This document shows, one piece after another, positions 1 to 12,090 of a stretch of DNA of 64,000 nucleotides. Source of the stretch: Aristolochia californica (Eukaryota > Streptophyta > Magnoliopsida > Piperales > Aristolochiaceae); NCBI GenBank assembly GCA_029961685.1, contig JARWKL010000015.1:22971220-23035219 (forward strand), given 5' to 3'. Position 1 is the first letter of the stretch. Each line of letters opens with the position of its first letter. The translations under genes were made by a program, and so were the position numbers. The notes under the pieces were generated by a model that was not told the origin of the DNA, made no database searches, and saw nothing but the letters and a program-made list of their open reading frames with translations.

Positions 1-1420
1 CTTAATTAGAAGACTATAAGAGAAGCATGATAAAGTTGTGGCTGTATGTTTAGAAATTAGCCTTTAATTTTCGATTGGAGGTAGCAATTTTCATAAAAAA
101 TCATGCCATAGGAAAAACGTTCCGGGTCCACCAATTTCACTTTTATGTATTACTAACAGTCCTAATGTCTGTGCTAATGAAATTGATTTCAATGGACTCA
201 CACCCAACTTTACTAGCAATGAAAATAAACCTAACTGTAAGCTTATTTAGATTCATTTTTATCTTTTGTCTGTATGAGCTAGGGTTCATCTAGTAGGACC
301 TTGGTGTTTAGGAGTCTCCTATATCTTATTGTAAAATATGTGCTCTTGTGGATGTTGCCGCCTTAGGTTTGCTGTACTGGTATGGTATGGGTTACCAAAA
401 GTCCCAAGCAAACTGGCTTGACAGGAGCAGATTTGACCAAACACTCTTTTCCCTCAATTGTTACACTTAGTTTCAATTTGCTTATATATCTACCATATGT
501 GTTTTTTTTTTTTCATTTTTGTAACCCAAGAAATCATGCATTCTGGTGATATCTACACATCAATAGGCTCAGTTTTAAAAGGTTTCCATGAGTTTCTCTA
601 AGTTTTTAGGATTAACAGTTCTTTTGACTTACTTGCAGCAACATGCCTTCATAATATAGGCAGACCGATTCGATATTATTATGATTTTAGCTTTCAGAAA
701 GTAGAGGGTGCATAATTCAATTCTTATTGTTCAACGATCGTTAACATTGTTAGTAACTCTCAGATATTTGCGCCAATAAATAGAATTGAAATGCAAGATT
801 TAAGTTAAGTATATTCTCTTTATTGGCTTGTGCAGATAAATTATGGATATAGTTATTGGTGGGCTTATTATGTTGCTGTTTTTTTGTTATTTGCATCTTA
901 TATCTTTGATAGATTCACCTAGTTCTTTTGAAGCATCATAGTAAGCACAGGAATTACTTTGGCAATCCTACTTTTAAACCTTTTCAGCACTTTAAAGTTA
1001 ATGCTATGACAAAATTACTCATCTTGATCATTCACCATGTTTGCTTTTGTTAAATTGATGAAGTATGTGCTATGTCTACAAAAAAATTACTTTATGTTAA
1101 GGTATAATTGTAACTTGAAGTCAAGCCAGTAAATTTGAAAAAGAAGAAGAAGGAAGAGATTGTCCTCAGGAGCATGCGTCTATCGCTTGGCCTCTTTGTG
1201 TTGTTTCCTTTTCATTAAAATGTTCTGCTTTCATTTGTGGGCATCCTTTCTTTTTGTGATTTGAATTAGTTGCAAGCACCTCAACAAAATGGCAAAGCAA
1301 ATGTTCTCTTTTGTCTTAGGAAATTCAATGAAAAATATCATTTGTAAAGTTTAGGAGGCTTCTTCTCCAAGTCTAAATTGATGTGTGTTTATTATTCTAT
1401 TACAATGACTCTTATGTTTT
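1..1420. other. AT-rich non-coding sequence, no gene recognised
   Basis: No frame gives a recognisable protein and the open frames are short. There are splice-like signals (for example TTGTGCAG at about 830-837), so this could be intron or 3' flank of a gene lying to the left. I could not support an exon. Confidence 0.4.
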
Positions 1421-1429
1421 TTATGACTG

Positions 1430-2900
1430 AGCGTTAGTGTCCCTGGTTGAAAATTTATATCCTTGGAAAAACTAAAAAATGCGTTTTTTAGGATCCAAGA
1501 AACCTTTAATATAAATTTCTATTAGTGTTTTATTAAAAATTATATAAATTTTTTCTTATAACTGTTAGTGTAAATTTTAAATTACAATTCTTTTCTCTTC
1601 AAATTGAAGACAAACTTTGATGTTTAGAGCTTTATAAGAAAACAAGTGATTGACTCTCCAATAGACCATGAAAACACTTCTACAAAAGGTGGCTTTTATG
1701 AAAAATAACTTAAATATGAAGTTTCTTATTGAAAAAAACAATGTTGCCATACATGACTTTTGGACTAACATGGGTAATGATTTTCGGATGTGGATTAAGA
1801 CCTTTTTTTTTTCTCTGAATTAAGGCTTTGTTAGTGCTATGTGTAAGTGAGGAGTGGTTAGTGTACTTGGGAAGTGAAATTACCTAGTGAAAGTGAATTA
1901 TTTTTATTTCTTGTTAGTGTCCCTAATGGAAAATATAATGTAAAGTAATTTTTTGTATTAGTAGGCAAAATGGAAAGTATAGTGGAAAATACAAAATAAA
2001 ATTATTAATAAAATAAAATAATAGATTTAACTTTTATAATAAAATTTTAAACTTTTATATTAATAAGTTAAGGCAGATTTAACCTATCTAAATTTAAAAT
2101 AATTTACATATTCAATTAACTTTACTTATTTAATTAAATATATTCAAGTAAAATACTTTAACAATTTTTATAACATCTAATTACTTAATCAAATTGTTAC
2201 TTTTAATATCTAAATTCTCACTCTTAAAATAATAATTAACTATAATATTAAATTTCATTAAATTTGATAATAAAAAGGGCATTTTTGTTATACTAAATTA
2301 ATTTTATAATATATTTTTATTTAACTAAACTAAAATAGTTTTAACTTGTTCTGAATTAATAAAATATTAAACAAATACTTACTTTAATAATATTCAAATA
2401 CTTCATCAAATTGTTACTTTTGTAATATCTAAATTCTTGCTCTTAAATTTGAAATCAAATATAATATTAAAAAAATAAATTTATTTAAAAATAATAAATA
2501 ATTTATTGTATAAAATTACTTTGATAGATATAATTTTTATAAGATAAGCTTATTTAACTATTATGTCAATAAACTAAAATAAATTTTAATTTTTTTCTAA
2601 ATAATAAATAAATAAATAATTTAAAACTATAATTTTAATTAAATATATACAATCAAATACTTAAACAAATGCTTAATTTTATAATATCCAAATGCAACCG
2701 ATAAAGGGCAAAGTAAGTAGGGCAAAAGCGTGAGAATGACTGTGTGCGTGAGTTAAAGTGAATTCACTACCATTAGACTGATTTCTCTTTCACTTATGTT
2801 TCTTAAGTATAAATGAAAGTGATATCCCTAAGTTATTCATTTTAACAGGTTTTAAGTCATTTTCACTTTAAAGGGCATTAACACGGCCTAAAGTGAATTC
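1430..2900. repeat. AT-rich repeat block A (relative of the fold-back at 4.7-5.95 kb)
   Basis: The stretch around 1890-2000 (GTGAATTA..TTAGTGTCCC..GGAAAAT..) matches 5252-5370. It is followed by at least two direct copies, at about 2140-2260 and 2365-2475, of a roughly 110-bp AT-rich module containing ATCAAATTGTTACTTTT and TCTAAATTCT; a third, partial copy ends near 2695. No open frame is seen. GTGAATTCAC palindromes occur at about 2758 and 2893. The pattern suggests a non-coding DNA element or fold-back family; its class is unknown. Confidence 0.6.
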
Positions 2901-3019
2901 ACCTTCAAATGGCCTATTTGTAAGCACAGAAAAGAAAATAAAAGGGTAAAAGGATAAAAAGGTAAAAAAATATAAACTTGAAAACAAATAATAAAAAAAA
3001 TATTACTAAATTTATTTTA

Positions 3020-3610
3020 TTTTTTATTTTTTATTTTCCATATATATATATTTCCTTTCTTTCTTTTCCCTCTCTTCGTCTTCTATTTCTCTTTCTTTCT
3101 TTTCTCTCTCTTCGTTTCTCTTCCTTTTCATTTCCGTCCACTTTTCACTTTTCTGTGTTCCAATTTCTAAACACAGCCTTCCTCACTCCCACGTTCCCTT
3201 CTCGCTCTAGCTTTCCGCTGTCCTCTGCCCACGCTCGCCGTCGTCGATCTGTTCGCCGTCGATCGATTCTCCTCTTCCTGCTAACCATCTCTCCGGGTCT
3301 CATTTGCGTCCTCGTCCCTCCTCGGCTTCTCTTCTTCTCTGCTTCAACCGTGCCCCTCCACATCTCATCTGCCGACGTCCTTCTCATTTTCTCTCATCGT
3401 CTCTTTCTCTCGCCGCCCCTCTCTCAGACCCTATCCCTAAATTTCTCTCATCTCAACCTCGTCGCCCCTCTCTCAGACCCTAACCCTAATTTCTCTCATC
3501 TCATCCTCGTCGCCCCCTATCTTGAGCCCTCAACCCTAAATTTCTCTCAATTTCTGTAACCCGAAATTAAAAAACCTCTCACATCACACCAAAGGTACTG
3601 TACTCTAGCC
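3020..3610 (+). other. CT-rich leader-like block with telo-box motifs
   Basis: A strongly pyrimidine-rich tract (TTTCTCTC, CTCTCTTCG) is followed by three imperfect copies of a module of roughly 60 bp (about 3410-3545) combining CTCATCTC, CGTCGCCCC and CCCTAACCCTAA. It ends at AAAG|GTACTG, a plausible 5' splice site, then AT-rich sequence. This resembles a plant 5' UTR exon with telo boxes (AACCCTAA, known in promoters of translation genes). No coding exon follows on this strand within several kb, so it may be an orphaned or captured leader. The long open frame across it is low-complexity Ser/Leu/Phe and not convincing as protein. Confidence 0.4.
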
Positions 3611-3771
3611 CTATCTGTGACTTTTTTAAATTTCTGCGAATTTAGGGTTTTTCTTCAATTGTTCGATAATTATCTTTAATTTATGTGTTTATGGTTGATA
3701 TTAAGTGTTTAGTTTAATAAATTATGTTAATAATTAATTAATAAATTTAGTGAAATTGGATTGGTAATGAA

Positions 3772-4292
3772 TTACAGTAAATTAATTTTTTTTAAACTGA
3801 AATTAAATATCTGTATGTCTTTAAATTTTGCATTACTTTAAATGAAATTAATTTATGTTAATAAATTCTGTGTTATTTCATTGAGTTGATTACAGTAAAT
3901 CAATTTTTTTTAAACTGAAATTAAGTATCTGTATGTCTTTAAATGAAATTAATTGCTGTTATGATTCAATTTCCGTATTTAATTGCATTAGTTGATTTAA
4001 TTTCATGTTATGATTTAATTTATTTGAATTTATGTTAATTGATGATTTTTTTAAATTTAATTTAATTGCACTGTTTAAATGAAATTAATTTATGTTAATA
4101 AATTCTGTGTTATTTTATTGAGTTGATTACAGTAAATCAATTTTTTTTAAACTGAAATTAAGTATCTGTATGTCTTTAAATGAAATTAATTGCTGTTATG
4201 ATTCAATTTCCGTATTTAATTTCATGTTATGATTTAATTTATTTGAATTTATGTTAATTGATGATTTTTTAAATTTAATTTAATTGCACTGT
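3772..4292. repeat. Tandem duplication, 237-bp period
   Basis: The segment starting GAAATTAATTTATG at 3844 recurs nearly perfectly from 4081, a period of 237 bp. A partial third copy (ACAGTAAAT..AATTTTTTTTAAACTG) lies about 118 bp before the first full one. The copies differ by a few small indels, which indicates a fairly recent duplication in AT-rich non-coding DNA. Confidence 0.8.
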
Positions 4293-4324
4293 TATTTTCT
4301 GTTAATTGATGACTTGATTGATGG

Positions 4325-4535
4325 ATTACCCCCTAAGTCCTAACCCTAACCCTAAATTGATTTCCCTAATCCAAATTCCTAAACTCCTAAACCCTACATC
4401 CTCTATCCCTAAACCCAAACACTAAATCCTAAGCCCAAACCCAAACCCTAAACTTTAAACCTAACCCTGACACGATTGCCCTAAATCGTAAGCCCAAACC
4501 CAAACCCTAACATGAATACCCAAACCCTAAAATAA
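4325..4535. repeat. Degenerate interstitial telomere-like tract
   Basis: About 200 bp of loosely repeated CCCTAA, CCCAAA and CCTAAAC motifs, including CCTAACCCTAACCCTAAA and CCAAACCCTAA, match the plant telomere repeat in the C-strand orientation with many variants. No perfect long array remains, so this is an old interstitial telomeric repeat or an expanded telo-box region. Confidence 0.7.
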
Positions 4536-4621
4536 TTGAGGGAGGGTGGACTGGGGTAGGAAAAAAATAGGAAAGGGGAGGCAAGCCGAGGGTGAGGGGG
4601 GGAGAATGAAGAAAAAAAGGG

Positions 4622-4641
4622 TTGGGGGGGGGGGGGGGGGG
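4622..4641. repeat. Poly-G run
   Basis: A run of about 20 G residues sits in a purine-rich stretch (4550-4700). Its length may be unreliable in the assembly. Confidence 0.8.
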
Positions 4642-4739
4642 AAAGAAGGGACTTTTCTTTTTCTCAAAAGCTAAAGAGAGGGGTGGTGGGGGACTACCAA
4701 TTTTTTTCTTCTCCCTCCTCAAACCCTTCCTTTAGTTTT

Positions 4740-5950
4740 TGAGAAAAAAAGTTAAGTACAACTATCTTATAAGAGTTATAGGCTAATTTTATATGATAAA
4801 ATATCCTATTTATATAAATTAATGATGGTTGATATTATATTTAATTACTAGTTTAAGAGTGAGAATTTAGATATTGCAAAATAACAATTTGGTTAACTAT
4901 TTTGATATTATAAAAGCAAACATTTGTTTAATTATTTTATTCTTATATATTTAATTAATTAAGTAATCCTAATTTATTATTTATTATTTATTAATTTATC
5001 ACAAGTTAAAATCTGTCTTTATTTTATCAATAAAAAAGTTAAGTAAAAGTTATAAAAGTTAAATCTATCAGAATTTTTTATTAATAAAAAATCTCTATGC
5101 ACTTCACACATTGTGCACACAAAGACAAAAAAGTTGTTTACTCTGTATTTTCTAATATGCACACTAACACAAAAAAGTAATTCACTTTCACTTTCAGGGG
5201 GGTTTAGTGCATTTTCAAAGTGAAATGGAAATTGAAAGTGAATGACCTAGTGAAAATGAAAGTGAATTACTTTTTTATGTTAGTGTGTATAACGGAAAGT
5301 GCAGTGCAAAGTACTTTCTTGTGTTACTGTGCACAATGGAAAATGTAGTGGAAAATGGAGAAGGTATTTATTAATAAAATACTTTGATAGATTTAACCTT
5401 AATAAGATAGTTTTATTTAACTTTTTTATTAATAAAATAAGATAAATAAGTAGGAAATAAAAAAAATATTTAATTAAATATAAAAATACAATACTTAAAA
5501 AAAAACGTTTACTTTTATAATTTTCATGTGCTTAATCAAATTGTTACTTTTAAAATATCTAAATTCTCACTCTTAAGTTATTAATTAAATATAATATTAA
5601 AAGTTATAAATTTAAATAACTATTTAAAGATGGTATTTTATTATATAAAATACTTTGATAAATTTAAATTTTATAAGAAGGTTTTATTTAATTTTTTATT
5701 AATAAAATAAGATAGATTTTAAATTTGTCTAAATTAATAAAATAAATTAAAATTAAAATATTAAGTTAATTTAATATAAAAATAAAATAACTAAACAAAA
5801 ATGTTTACTTTTATAATATCCAGATGCATAATCAAATTGTTACCTTTAAATATATAAATTTTCACTTATTAAGTTAGTAATTAAATACAATATTAAAAGT
5901 CATGATTTTATATAAATAAATGAATAAGATATTTAATTATACAAAAATAC
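4740..5950. repeat. Fold-back (inverted repeat) AT-rich element
   Basis: Sequence at about 4838-4930 is the reverse complement of about 5505-5605: one arm reads TTAAGAGTGAGAATTTAGAT, the other ATCTAAATTCTCACTCTTAA. Closer to the centre, GTAATTCACTTTCACTTTC (about 5178) is mirrored by GAAAATGAAAGTGAATTAC (about 5252), giving a fold-back centred near 5215. A further direct copy of the arm lies at about 5795-5905. No coding capacity is seen. The family also occurs at 1.4-2.9 kb. Confidence 0.7.
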
Positions 5951-5959
5951 CATTTAAAA

Positions 5960-6470
5960 GTATTTAATTCATATTTTTTGTTTGTAAAGAGTTAAAAGAG
6001 AGAGAGGAGAGGGTTGAGAGGCCGATGATAGGAGAGGGTCGGAGCACAACGAGAGAGGAGCATGGCGAGAGAGAAAAAAATAAGCAAGTGGAAGGCGGAA
6101 GAGCTTCCTACCTTTCCAAGAGGAGAGTCGTCGCTCAAGCCGCTCAATCATAAGGTGCTCAGAGACCCATCCAGGGTCTACTGTCAGTAAGAGGAAGACC
6201 CAGGTAGTATGCGGGAGCAATTGCAATGGGACATCCTAGAGTCTTTGCCATAATCTGAAGCAAGGGGGGATCGATGTGATATCCCATGATGGTTGACTTC
6301 CCCTGTTAACTTTCTGACCATAAGTGGTCTAAAAAAGGCCGAGAAGGGCCTTAATGTTGCGGATCAGCCAATTCGGCTGTTGATTTGTGCTAAATTAGGC
6401 CCCCCCCCCCCTTCTCCTTTGATGTATCTTCTCTTTCTTTGAAATAAAATTATCAACATTTCAAAAAAAG
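5960..6470 (+). mobile_element. Possible retrotransposed fragment ending in a short A tail
   Basis: Base composition changes at about 5985 from very AT-rich to purine-rich, balanced sequence. The block ends with TTGAAATAAAATT then TTTCAAAAAAAG at 6450-6467, like the 3' ends of plant LINEs or processed copies. A 42-codon frame starts at 6062 (MAREKKISKWKAEELPTF..) but I do not recognise it. The class of element is uncertain. Confidence 0.3.
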
Positions 6471-6798
6471 ACGTGAAACACCATAGGATCTGTGACTGGA
6501 AAAGGGTTGAACAAAATTCGAAATGTGATCTACTCTGCCGATTCCATCGTGTGGAACGGTAGGGGAACATGCTGGTGGTGGGGAATGTTGACGTCTGTTG
6601 GATGACGCGTTATCTGCGCTGTAATCATCACTGGAACATATTTATCAGTCAGGTTTCTTTTGGGTAGTGTTTGATTCCTGTGAGCATTGGTGCACAAGGA
6701 AGGTTTTTAACTAGGTAAGTATTTTCTGGCAGCGTAGCCTGATGTTCGAGCTCTGAAAATGTCTTTGTCTACTGATTTTTCCCTCGAATGGAGGAGGG

Positions 6799-7200
6799 TA
6801 GGGGTGGCATCGAGTTGACCGAGCTCGAACCTGCATATGTTCGAGCTGCGCTTGATTTAAATACTTCGAGCTCGAATCGAGCCCTGCCTCGAGCCTAAAA
6901 TTGGAATCGAGATCAAACCCAATAATTTTAACCGAGTTCGAGCTCGAGTTGGGTTCAAGATCCTACCTACATTTAAAACTTTGCATAAAATACATATATA
7001 ATAAATTGTACATAAAACTATGCATAAATTTTACTTAAAATAGGGCATGACCTCTGAATATAAACCCTACATAAAATTGTATATACATTGCATAAAATTG
7101 TTCTTAAACACCGCATAATAGTATGCATAAACTTTATTCAATAATCAAACACCGCATAATAGTATGCCTTAGCCAGATATTTAACAAATACAATAGGCTG
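6799..7200 (+). mobile_element. Truncated hAT element, left end only
   Basis: It begins TAGGGGTGGCATCGAGTTG, the same terminus as the hAT elements at 11063 and 55341 (right side). The subterminal zone is rich in CGAGCTCGA/TTCGAGC motifs, followed by the same AT-rich ATAAAATTG/GCATAA internal sequence. A short direct duplication (ACACCGCATAATAGTATGC at about 7109 and 7149) is present. No right terminus or matching target duplication was found, so the copy looks truncated. Confidence 0.7.
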
Positions 7201-8150
7201 GCACAGTCTGTTTGCAGTCCATCACTTACCGATTTTTTAACAAGCATAACCGCAAAAGAGCTAATGTAGGCTGTTACATACCAATTTTTAACAAGCATTG
7301 GAAACTAAAACAAAACGGTGGAAGCAAGAAAAAAGTAGAAATTTTGACAAAACCGAACTGTGATTCACGAGTGTTGTGTTGTTGGTTTGGATAAGCCGAA
7401 CTCCAATTGCCTTCTTTGTTATCTCCCGTTTTATTCGGGAAGGCTGGTCATGTGCACTTGTCATATTCTAAATGGGTTCAACAAAGTGTAAAAAACTTAT
7501 CTTGATTTAGGGTGTTACTTGGCTTTGTCATTATTGATCACATCTAAAAGTTAGTATAATTTCTTTCTTTAGCTGGTTTTAAAAGGTTGAAACTTGTTAT
7601 TCAGTAGTCCTCTTTTTGACTACAAAGATTAAACAAACTTAAAAAGCTGATGTCGTAGATTGAGTAGATTCACAAGAAAAGGAGAGATTTCTCATTAGGG
7701 AATAAAGAAGAGGCTTATCTAGATTAGAGGGTAAGGATGGAGACAAAACATATGATGGGTACAAAATTAGCTTTATTCAATAACTAAATGGATTATTACT
7801 GAGGAATTATTATTTTTTAAATAGTTTCTTTTGTCAATCATATAGTCGTTCTCCCTCTAAGGCTTGTAGAAGAGTGTGAGGAATTGTGGCTGTTCTTGCT
7901 GTCTTGCGTCTTTGATTTTGAAGTTTCAACCTTAAAAATTCCAAAAAAAATACAGTAGTTTTCCTCCGCAATGATGAGGGAGGTTTCTTTCTTTTGCTTT
8001 TGAGCAAGTTTTAATATATGTGGAAGTATTTGGTGATCTGGATTCTATTTACAATTCTCTCTTCATGTTCTCAATTTTGTATGGCTTTCCATTCTTTTTG
8101 GTACATAGTTGACTCTTGTGAATTTCCAAATGGGTGTAGCTGCATGCTTT
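7201..8150. other. Non-coding sequence, nothing recognised
   Basis: Only short open frames with no familiar motif. No repeat structure, tRNA-like fold or splice-supported exon could be identified by eye. Confidence 0.4.
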
Positions 8151-8159
8151 ATTAAAATT

Positions 8160-8600
8160 GCATTTGCTAGCTCTCAATTATTGTTATTATGTAGTATTTT
8201 TTATAGCAAGAATTAGTTGTGATGCTTTTGTTTTGTTAAGCATCTTCATTCACAAAACAACCTTTCGACGCCACGAAACACTACTTGTGCTACACTTCTT
8301 GTGGCTAATTTGGCCCAACTTGACTGTGTGCACTCAAGTATACTGGGTGGGTGCTATATTTATAATTGAGAGAGTACATAGAATTAGAGTTAAATTAAAC
8401 TATCCATGTCCAGTTACACTTAAAATAGAACTCCTAATAAGAAACAAAGTGTAATATGGAGAATTGGTGACACTAAAAACCTTATTTTGTGAGACTCATG
8501 TAAGATTCCTCCATATTAATTCTTTTATTGTGAGACTTTTTTTATGTGAGAGTCATATGAAACTCTTCTTTATTTGCTTCTTCAACACTCCCACTTAAAC
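8160..8600 (-). mobile_element. Copia-like LTR (3' LTR or solo LTR), minus strand
   Basis: On the minus strand, AAGTGGGAGTGTTGAAGAAG (about 8600-8578) looks like a polypurine tract followed by an LTR start TGTTGAAG. Further in, CAATTATAAATATAGC (about 8355) resembles an LTR promoter TATA region. The opposite-strand frame at 8158-8454 is therefore not considered a gene. No matching second LTR was found in the window, and the inner LTR border is not defined. Confidence 0.45.
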
Positions 8601-8959
8601 TAGAGTTGCCAACTTTAGCTTGCAAAGAAAAAATTCCAGCTCTTCTTCTTTAACACTTTGGGCTTCAAAATTCTTTGAAATTCCAATGTCTTCATCTTCT
8701 ATTATCCTCCTTAGATTTCTGGTCACATAAAACTTTTTGTTATAGCAGGTGGAATTCTTCATTGTAGGCTCCCCAATACCTTTTTCTTCTTCTTCTACTT
8801 CGTCTCCTCAAATCGAGGATCACTCTTTCTTTTTGAAGAGCCTCAACTTGTACAAAGTATATGGGAGAAGAAAAATCCATTGACTAGAGCAAAGGTGCTC
8901 GGAAGTGGAAAGAAAGTGGCTCCTTTGAGTCAACCCGTTGTCAACTTGGTATGGATTGT

Positions 8960-11062
8960 AATCCTTCACTTCCCTTCCTAGCCCACCTTGCCCACCACCA
9001 GGTTTCCTCTGCCTAGACCTCCAACTCAAAGTTTGAATTCTGAAAACTCCCTAGCTCATCTAGAAAAATTGCAACCCCTAGTGACCACACCTGTAGTCAA
9101 ACTGGCAGTGATAAAGTCAACGTTGATTACTATTGTGATGGCCTTGCTCATCCTGAGACTCTACCCTCCCAAACTTGAAACCCACTTTAAACTCCCAAAC
9201 CCACTACTAATATCACTCCTATTCGCCGGCATGGCAACTAGAATTTGGAACTCCTAGCACCAAGCCAGATTACCAAATTCAGAAACCCACCTCCCCAAGC
9301 ACTAAAATTGGCGAGAATTACCTTTCGAAGCTTCAAACCACCTTTGCTATTCACACTCCATACCTTCTCCGTTTTCTCTCACACCTATACTAGGAAGAGA
9401 CATAAGCAAGCCACCCCAGGAGCCTTTGCTCTACTGCTATCCATACACCATCCACCCTTATTAGCCAAATGATGGCAACAAGCCCTTCTAGAAGTGAAGA
9501 ATCATTCTCTCAAGCTAAGTTTGACCGATAGATTAAACCCTGTCGCAAGAATCACTTCAGAAGTCTGCCTTCAAAAGCCATTTGAATGAGAATATGGAGA
9601 GAACAAGGTTGGAAACTTTGATTCTCATCAACCCAGGGCTCTACAACTTAGTGAGCCAAGTATTTACATGGATAAAGGCTACCTTTTTGCCAGAGAGGGC
9701 CAAGCCAAAGGGAAGAGTCCCTTTGTCGAGTCTATCCGGGATCGGAAGTCCAATTTTGATCAGGGCACATGGGACAAAATGAGGGAACTAGTTGATCGGC
9801 TCCAAAAGAAAATGAGTTAGTAAGAATGAAGTCAAGGAGAGTTCTAAGTAAAAAAAAATCAAGGAATGATGTTGTCTCTTGGAATGTTAGAGGAGTGGGC
9901 TAAGCGAAGAAGATATAAGCCATCCGTGCCTTTCTTGAAGCCAAAAAGGCTCTCCTTATTATCCTCCAGGAAACAAATTCCATCTTTTTTTTGAATCCAT
10001 AGTTTGAGATAATTGTGCAATTCATCAACCTGGCTGGCTTGTCTCAGCCTCTGGGACCACTGGTGGCATTCTTTCACTTGGGATCGCAATACCCTTGAGC
10101 GTCATGACCAGTTGATGAGCGACTTCTTAGCCTGCATTAGATCTCGTGATCTTGCAACGAGTCTTTTGGTGTCTAGCTAATTTGTTTAGACACAAAAACC
10201 ATTTCTTGGGGGTGTGGAAGCCATTTCGATTTGAAAATGCTTGGTTGGAAGAGAGAAGTTGTTGTCGGCTCATGGAAACATGGTGGAATGAAATAAAGGT
10301 CAATGTACCTGAAGAGAGCATCATGGCCATGAAGCTCAAATGTATGAAAAGTAAGCTCCATACCTGGTCCAAAGCCATCTGAGCTTCCTCTCTGCTTAGA
10401 AAAATGCCTTGTAGCTCCAAATTGAGGCGCTCAACCTGATTGAGGAAGGTAGAAATCTCACCCCCTTCTAAAGTCTCTGAGAGATTTGCTGCCTTCTCCA
10501 AGCTTCAAAATCTTGTTAGTCTTGACATAATTTATTTGAAGTAGCGTGCTCGGTATAGTTGGCTGAAAGAAGGGGATGCTAATACTCGCTTGTTCAAGTT
10601 AGTTGCCTTGGGCTGTTGAAGATCTAACAGAATCATCTCCCTTCTCATTCGTACTGAGCTCTCATTGAATACTACTCAAAATTCTACCAAATTTGAAACT
10701 AATACTCTTTAACATGCCACTTAGCCTATCTTCCAATGTACATACTAGACTGGTGAAATGACCAAAATACCCTTAAACAGATTCTAACCAAATGATTGTT
10801 CATAAATAGGATCTCTTACAGTGATTTTGGTGCCTCATTCATTGCTCTAGCTCCAAAAATTGAGAATGCCGAATCAGTCATGTATTTCCAGCCTATCAAT
10901 CTAATATCTAGCACCTACATGATCATTGCCAGAGTCCTCACCCAAAGATTGAAGCCAAGTATGAATCACATCTTCAGCTAGGTTCATTAAAGGCAGAGTC
11001 ATCCTTGACACAACTATGATTGTCTATGAGACCATTGATTGCTTCAAGCGTGGCTCCAGGCC
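8960..11062 (+). mobile_element. LINE (L1-type) 5' part, interrupted by hAT
   Basis: This is the 5' section of a non-LTR retrotransposon. At 8990-9840 a Pro-rich, broken frame resembles the ORF1-ORF2 linker. At about 9870, VVSWNVRGVG and, at about 9953, LLIILQET are the start of an L1 AP endonuclease domain. At about 10220, PFRFENAWLEE and a following TWW, then RYSWLKEGDANTRLFK at about 10553, are L1 linker motifs. At about 10830-10980, SFIALAPKIENAES and LISSTYMIIARVLTQRL are the start of the reverse transcriptase domain. Stops and frameshifts are many, so it is inactive. The RT is broken at 11062 by the hAT insertion and resumes at 16751. Confidence 0.85.
11055..11062. repeat. hAT target-site duplication, left copy (TCCAGGCC)
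   Basis: Eight bases directly abutting the hAT left terminus are identical to 16743-16750 at the right terminus. An 8-bp duplication is the hallmark of hAT insertion. Confidence 0.95.
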
Positions 11063-11489
11063 TACGGGTGGCATCAAGTCGAGTTGAGCCCGAACCTGCC
11101 TTTGTTCGAGCCGAGCTTGATTTAAATATTTCGAGCCGAGCTTCGAGCCGAGCCTCGTCTCGAGCCTAAAATTGTTATCGAGCTCGAGCCCAAAAATTTT
11201 AACCGAGCTCGAGCCGAGCTTCGAGCCGAACTCAAGCCTCAACATACATTTAAAAATTTTCAAAAAATATATATCAAATAAATTATATATAAAATTATAC
11301 ATACATTTTACATAAAATTGGGCATAATCTCTACATAAAATTAAGCATAACCCATATATATAATACATATATAAGATTAGGTATAACTTTTTCTTAAAAT
11401 TGATCATAATCTATGTACATAATACCAGTATAAAATTCGGCATGACCTCTACTTAAAATTGGGCATAATCAATATACATACAACCTGTA

Positions 11490-11665
11490 TAATACCTGCA
11501 TAAACACTCCATCAAATTATCTACACATTCCATAAACACTCCATAAACACTTCATCAAATTATCTATACATTCCATAAACACTCCATAAACACTCCATCA
11601 AATTATCTATACATTCCATAAACACTCCATGAAATTATTTATACACTCCATAAACTAGTCTAAAC
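11490..11665. repeat. Tandem repeat inside hAT left region
   Basis: Repeated ATTCCATAAACACTCCAT and CATCAAATTATCTATACATT blocks alternate from about 11,490 to 11,665, giving about four imperfect units of 45-60 bp. AT-rich and non-coding. Confidence 0.75.
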
Positions 11666-12090
11666 ACTTCATAAATTGCATAACATTATAAATAAGCTCC
11701 ATAAAATAATCAAACACAACAAAATTAAATGAAATATCACTATCAATTTACAATCACCCAAATAAAAACTATAAATCCATTATAAAATTACGAACTATAG
11801 TTGTTTCTCTTAAGGCTAGAAAATAATATGCGTCCCTGCATGAGCAAAATCTCCACCTATGACAAAAACAAAAAAATAAAATTAGTTATTGTCAGATAAA
11901 AAAAAAATATTGTTCCACTACTAGTTACTTAATGTCGTTAAAAATATTAAAATTACCATGATGAGAGGAACATGAAAAATCATGTAGCTGGTAGCATTAT
12001 CTCTATACTCTTCTTCTCAGGCTGTAATCATAAAACAAAATTTTAATAAATAAAACTAACAAATAAAATAATTTTTTTTATAATAAATAA

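Noticed and set aside
2978..3559. 193-codon open frame on the plus strand
   Set aside because: Low-complexity Ser/Leu/Phe translation of CT-rich and repeated DNA; better explained as leader-like or repeat sequence.
8158..8454. 98-codon open frame
   Set aside because: Antisense to a region with Copia LTR signals and with no recognisable protein feature.
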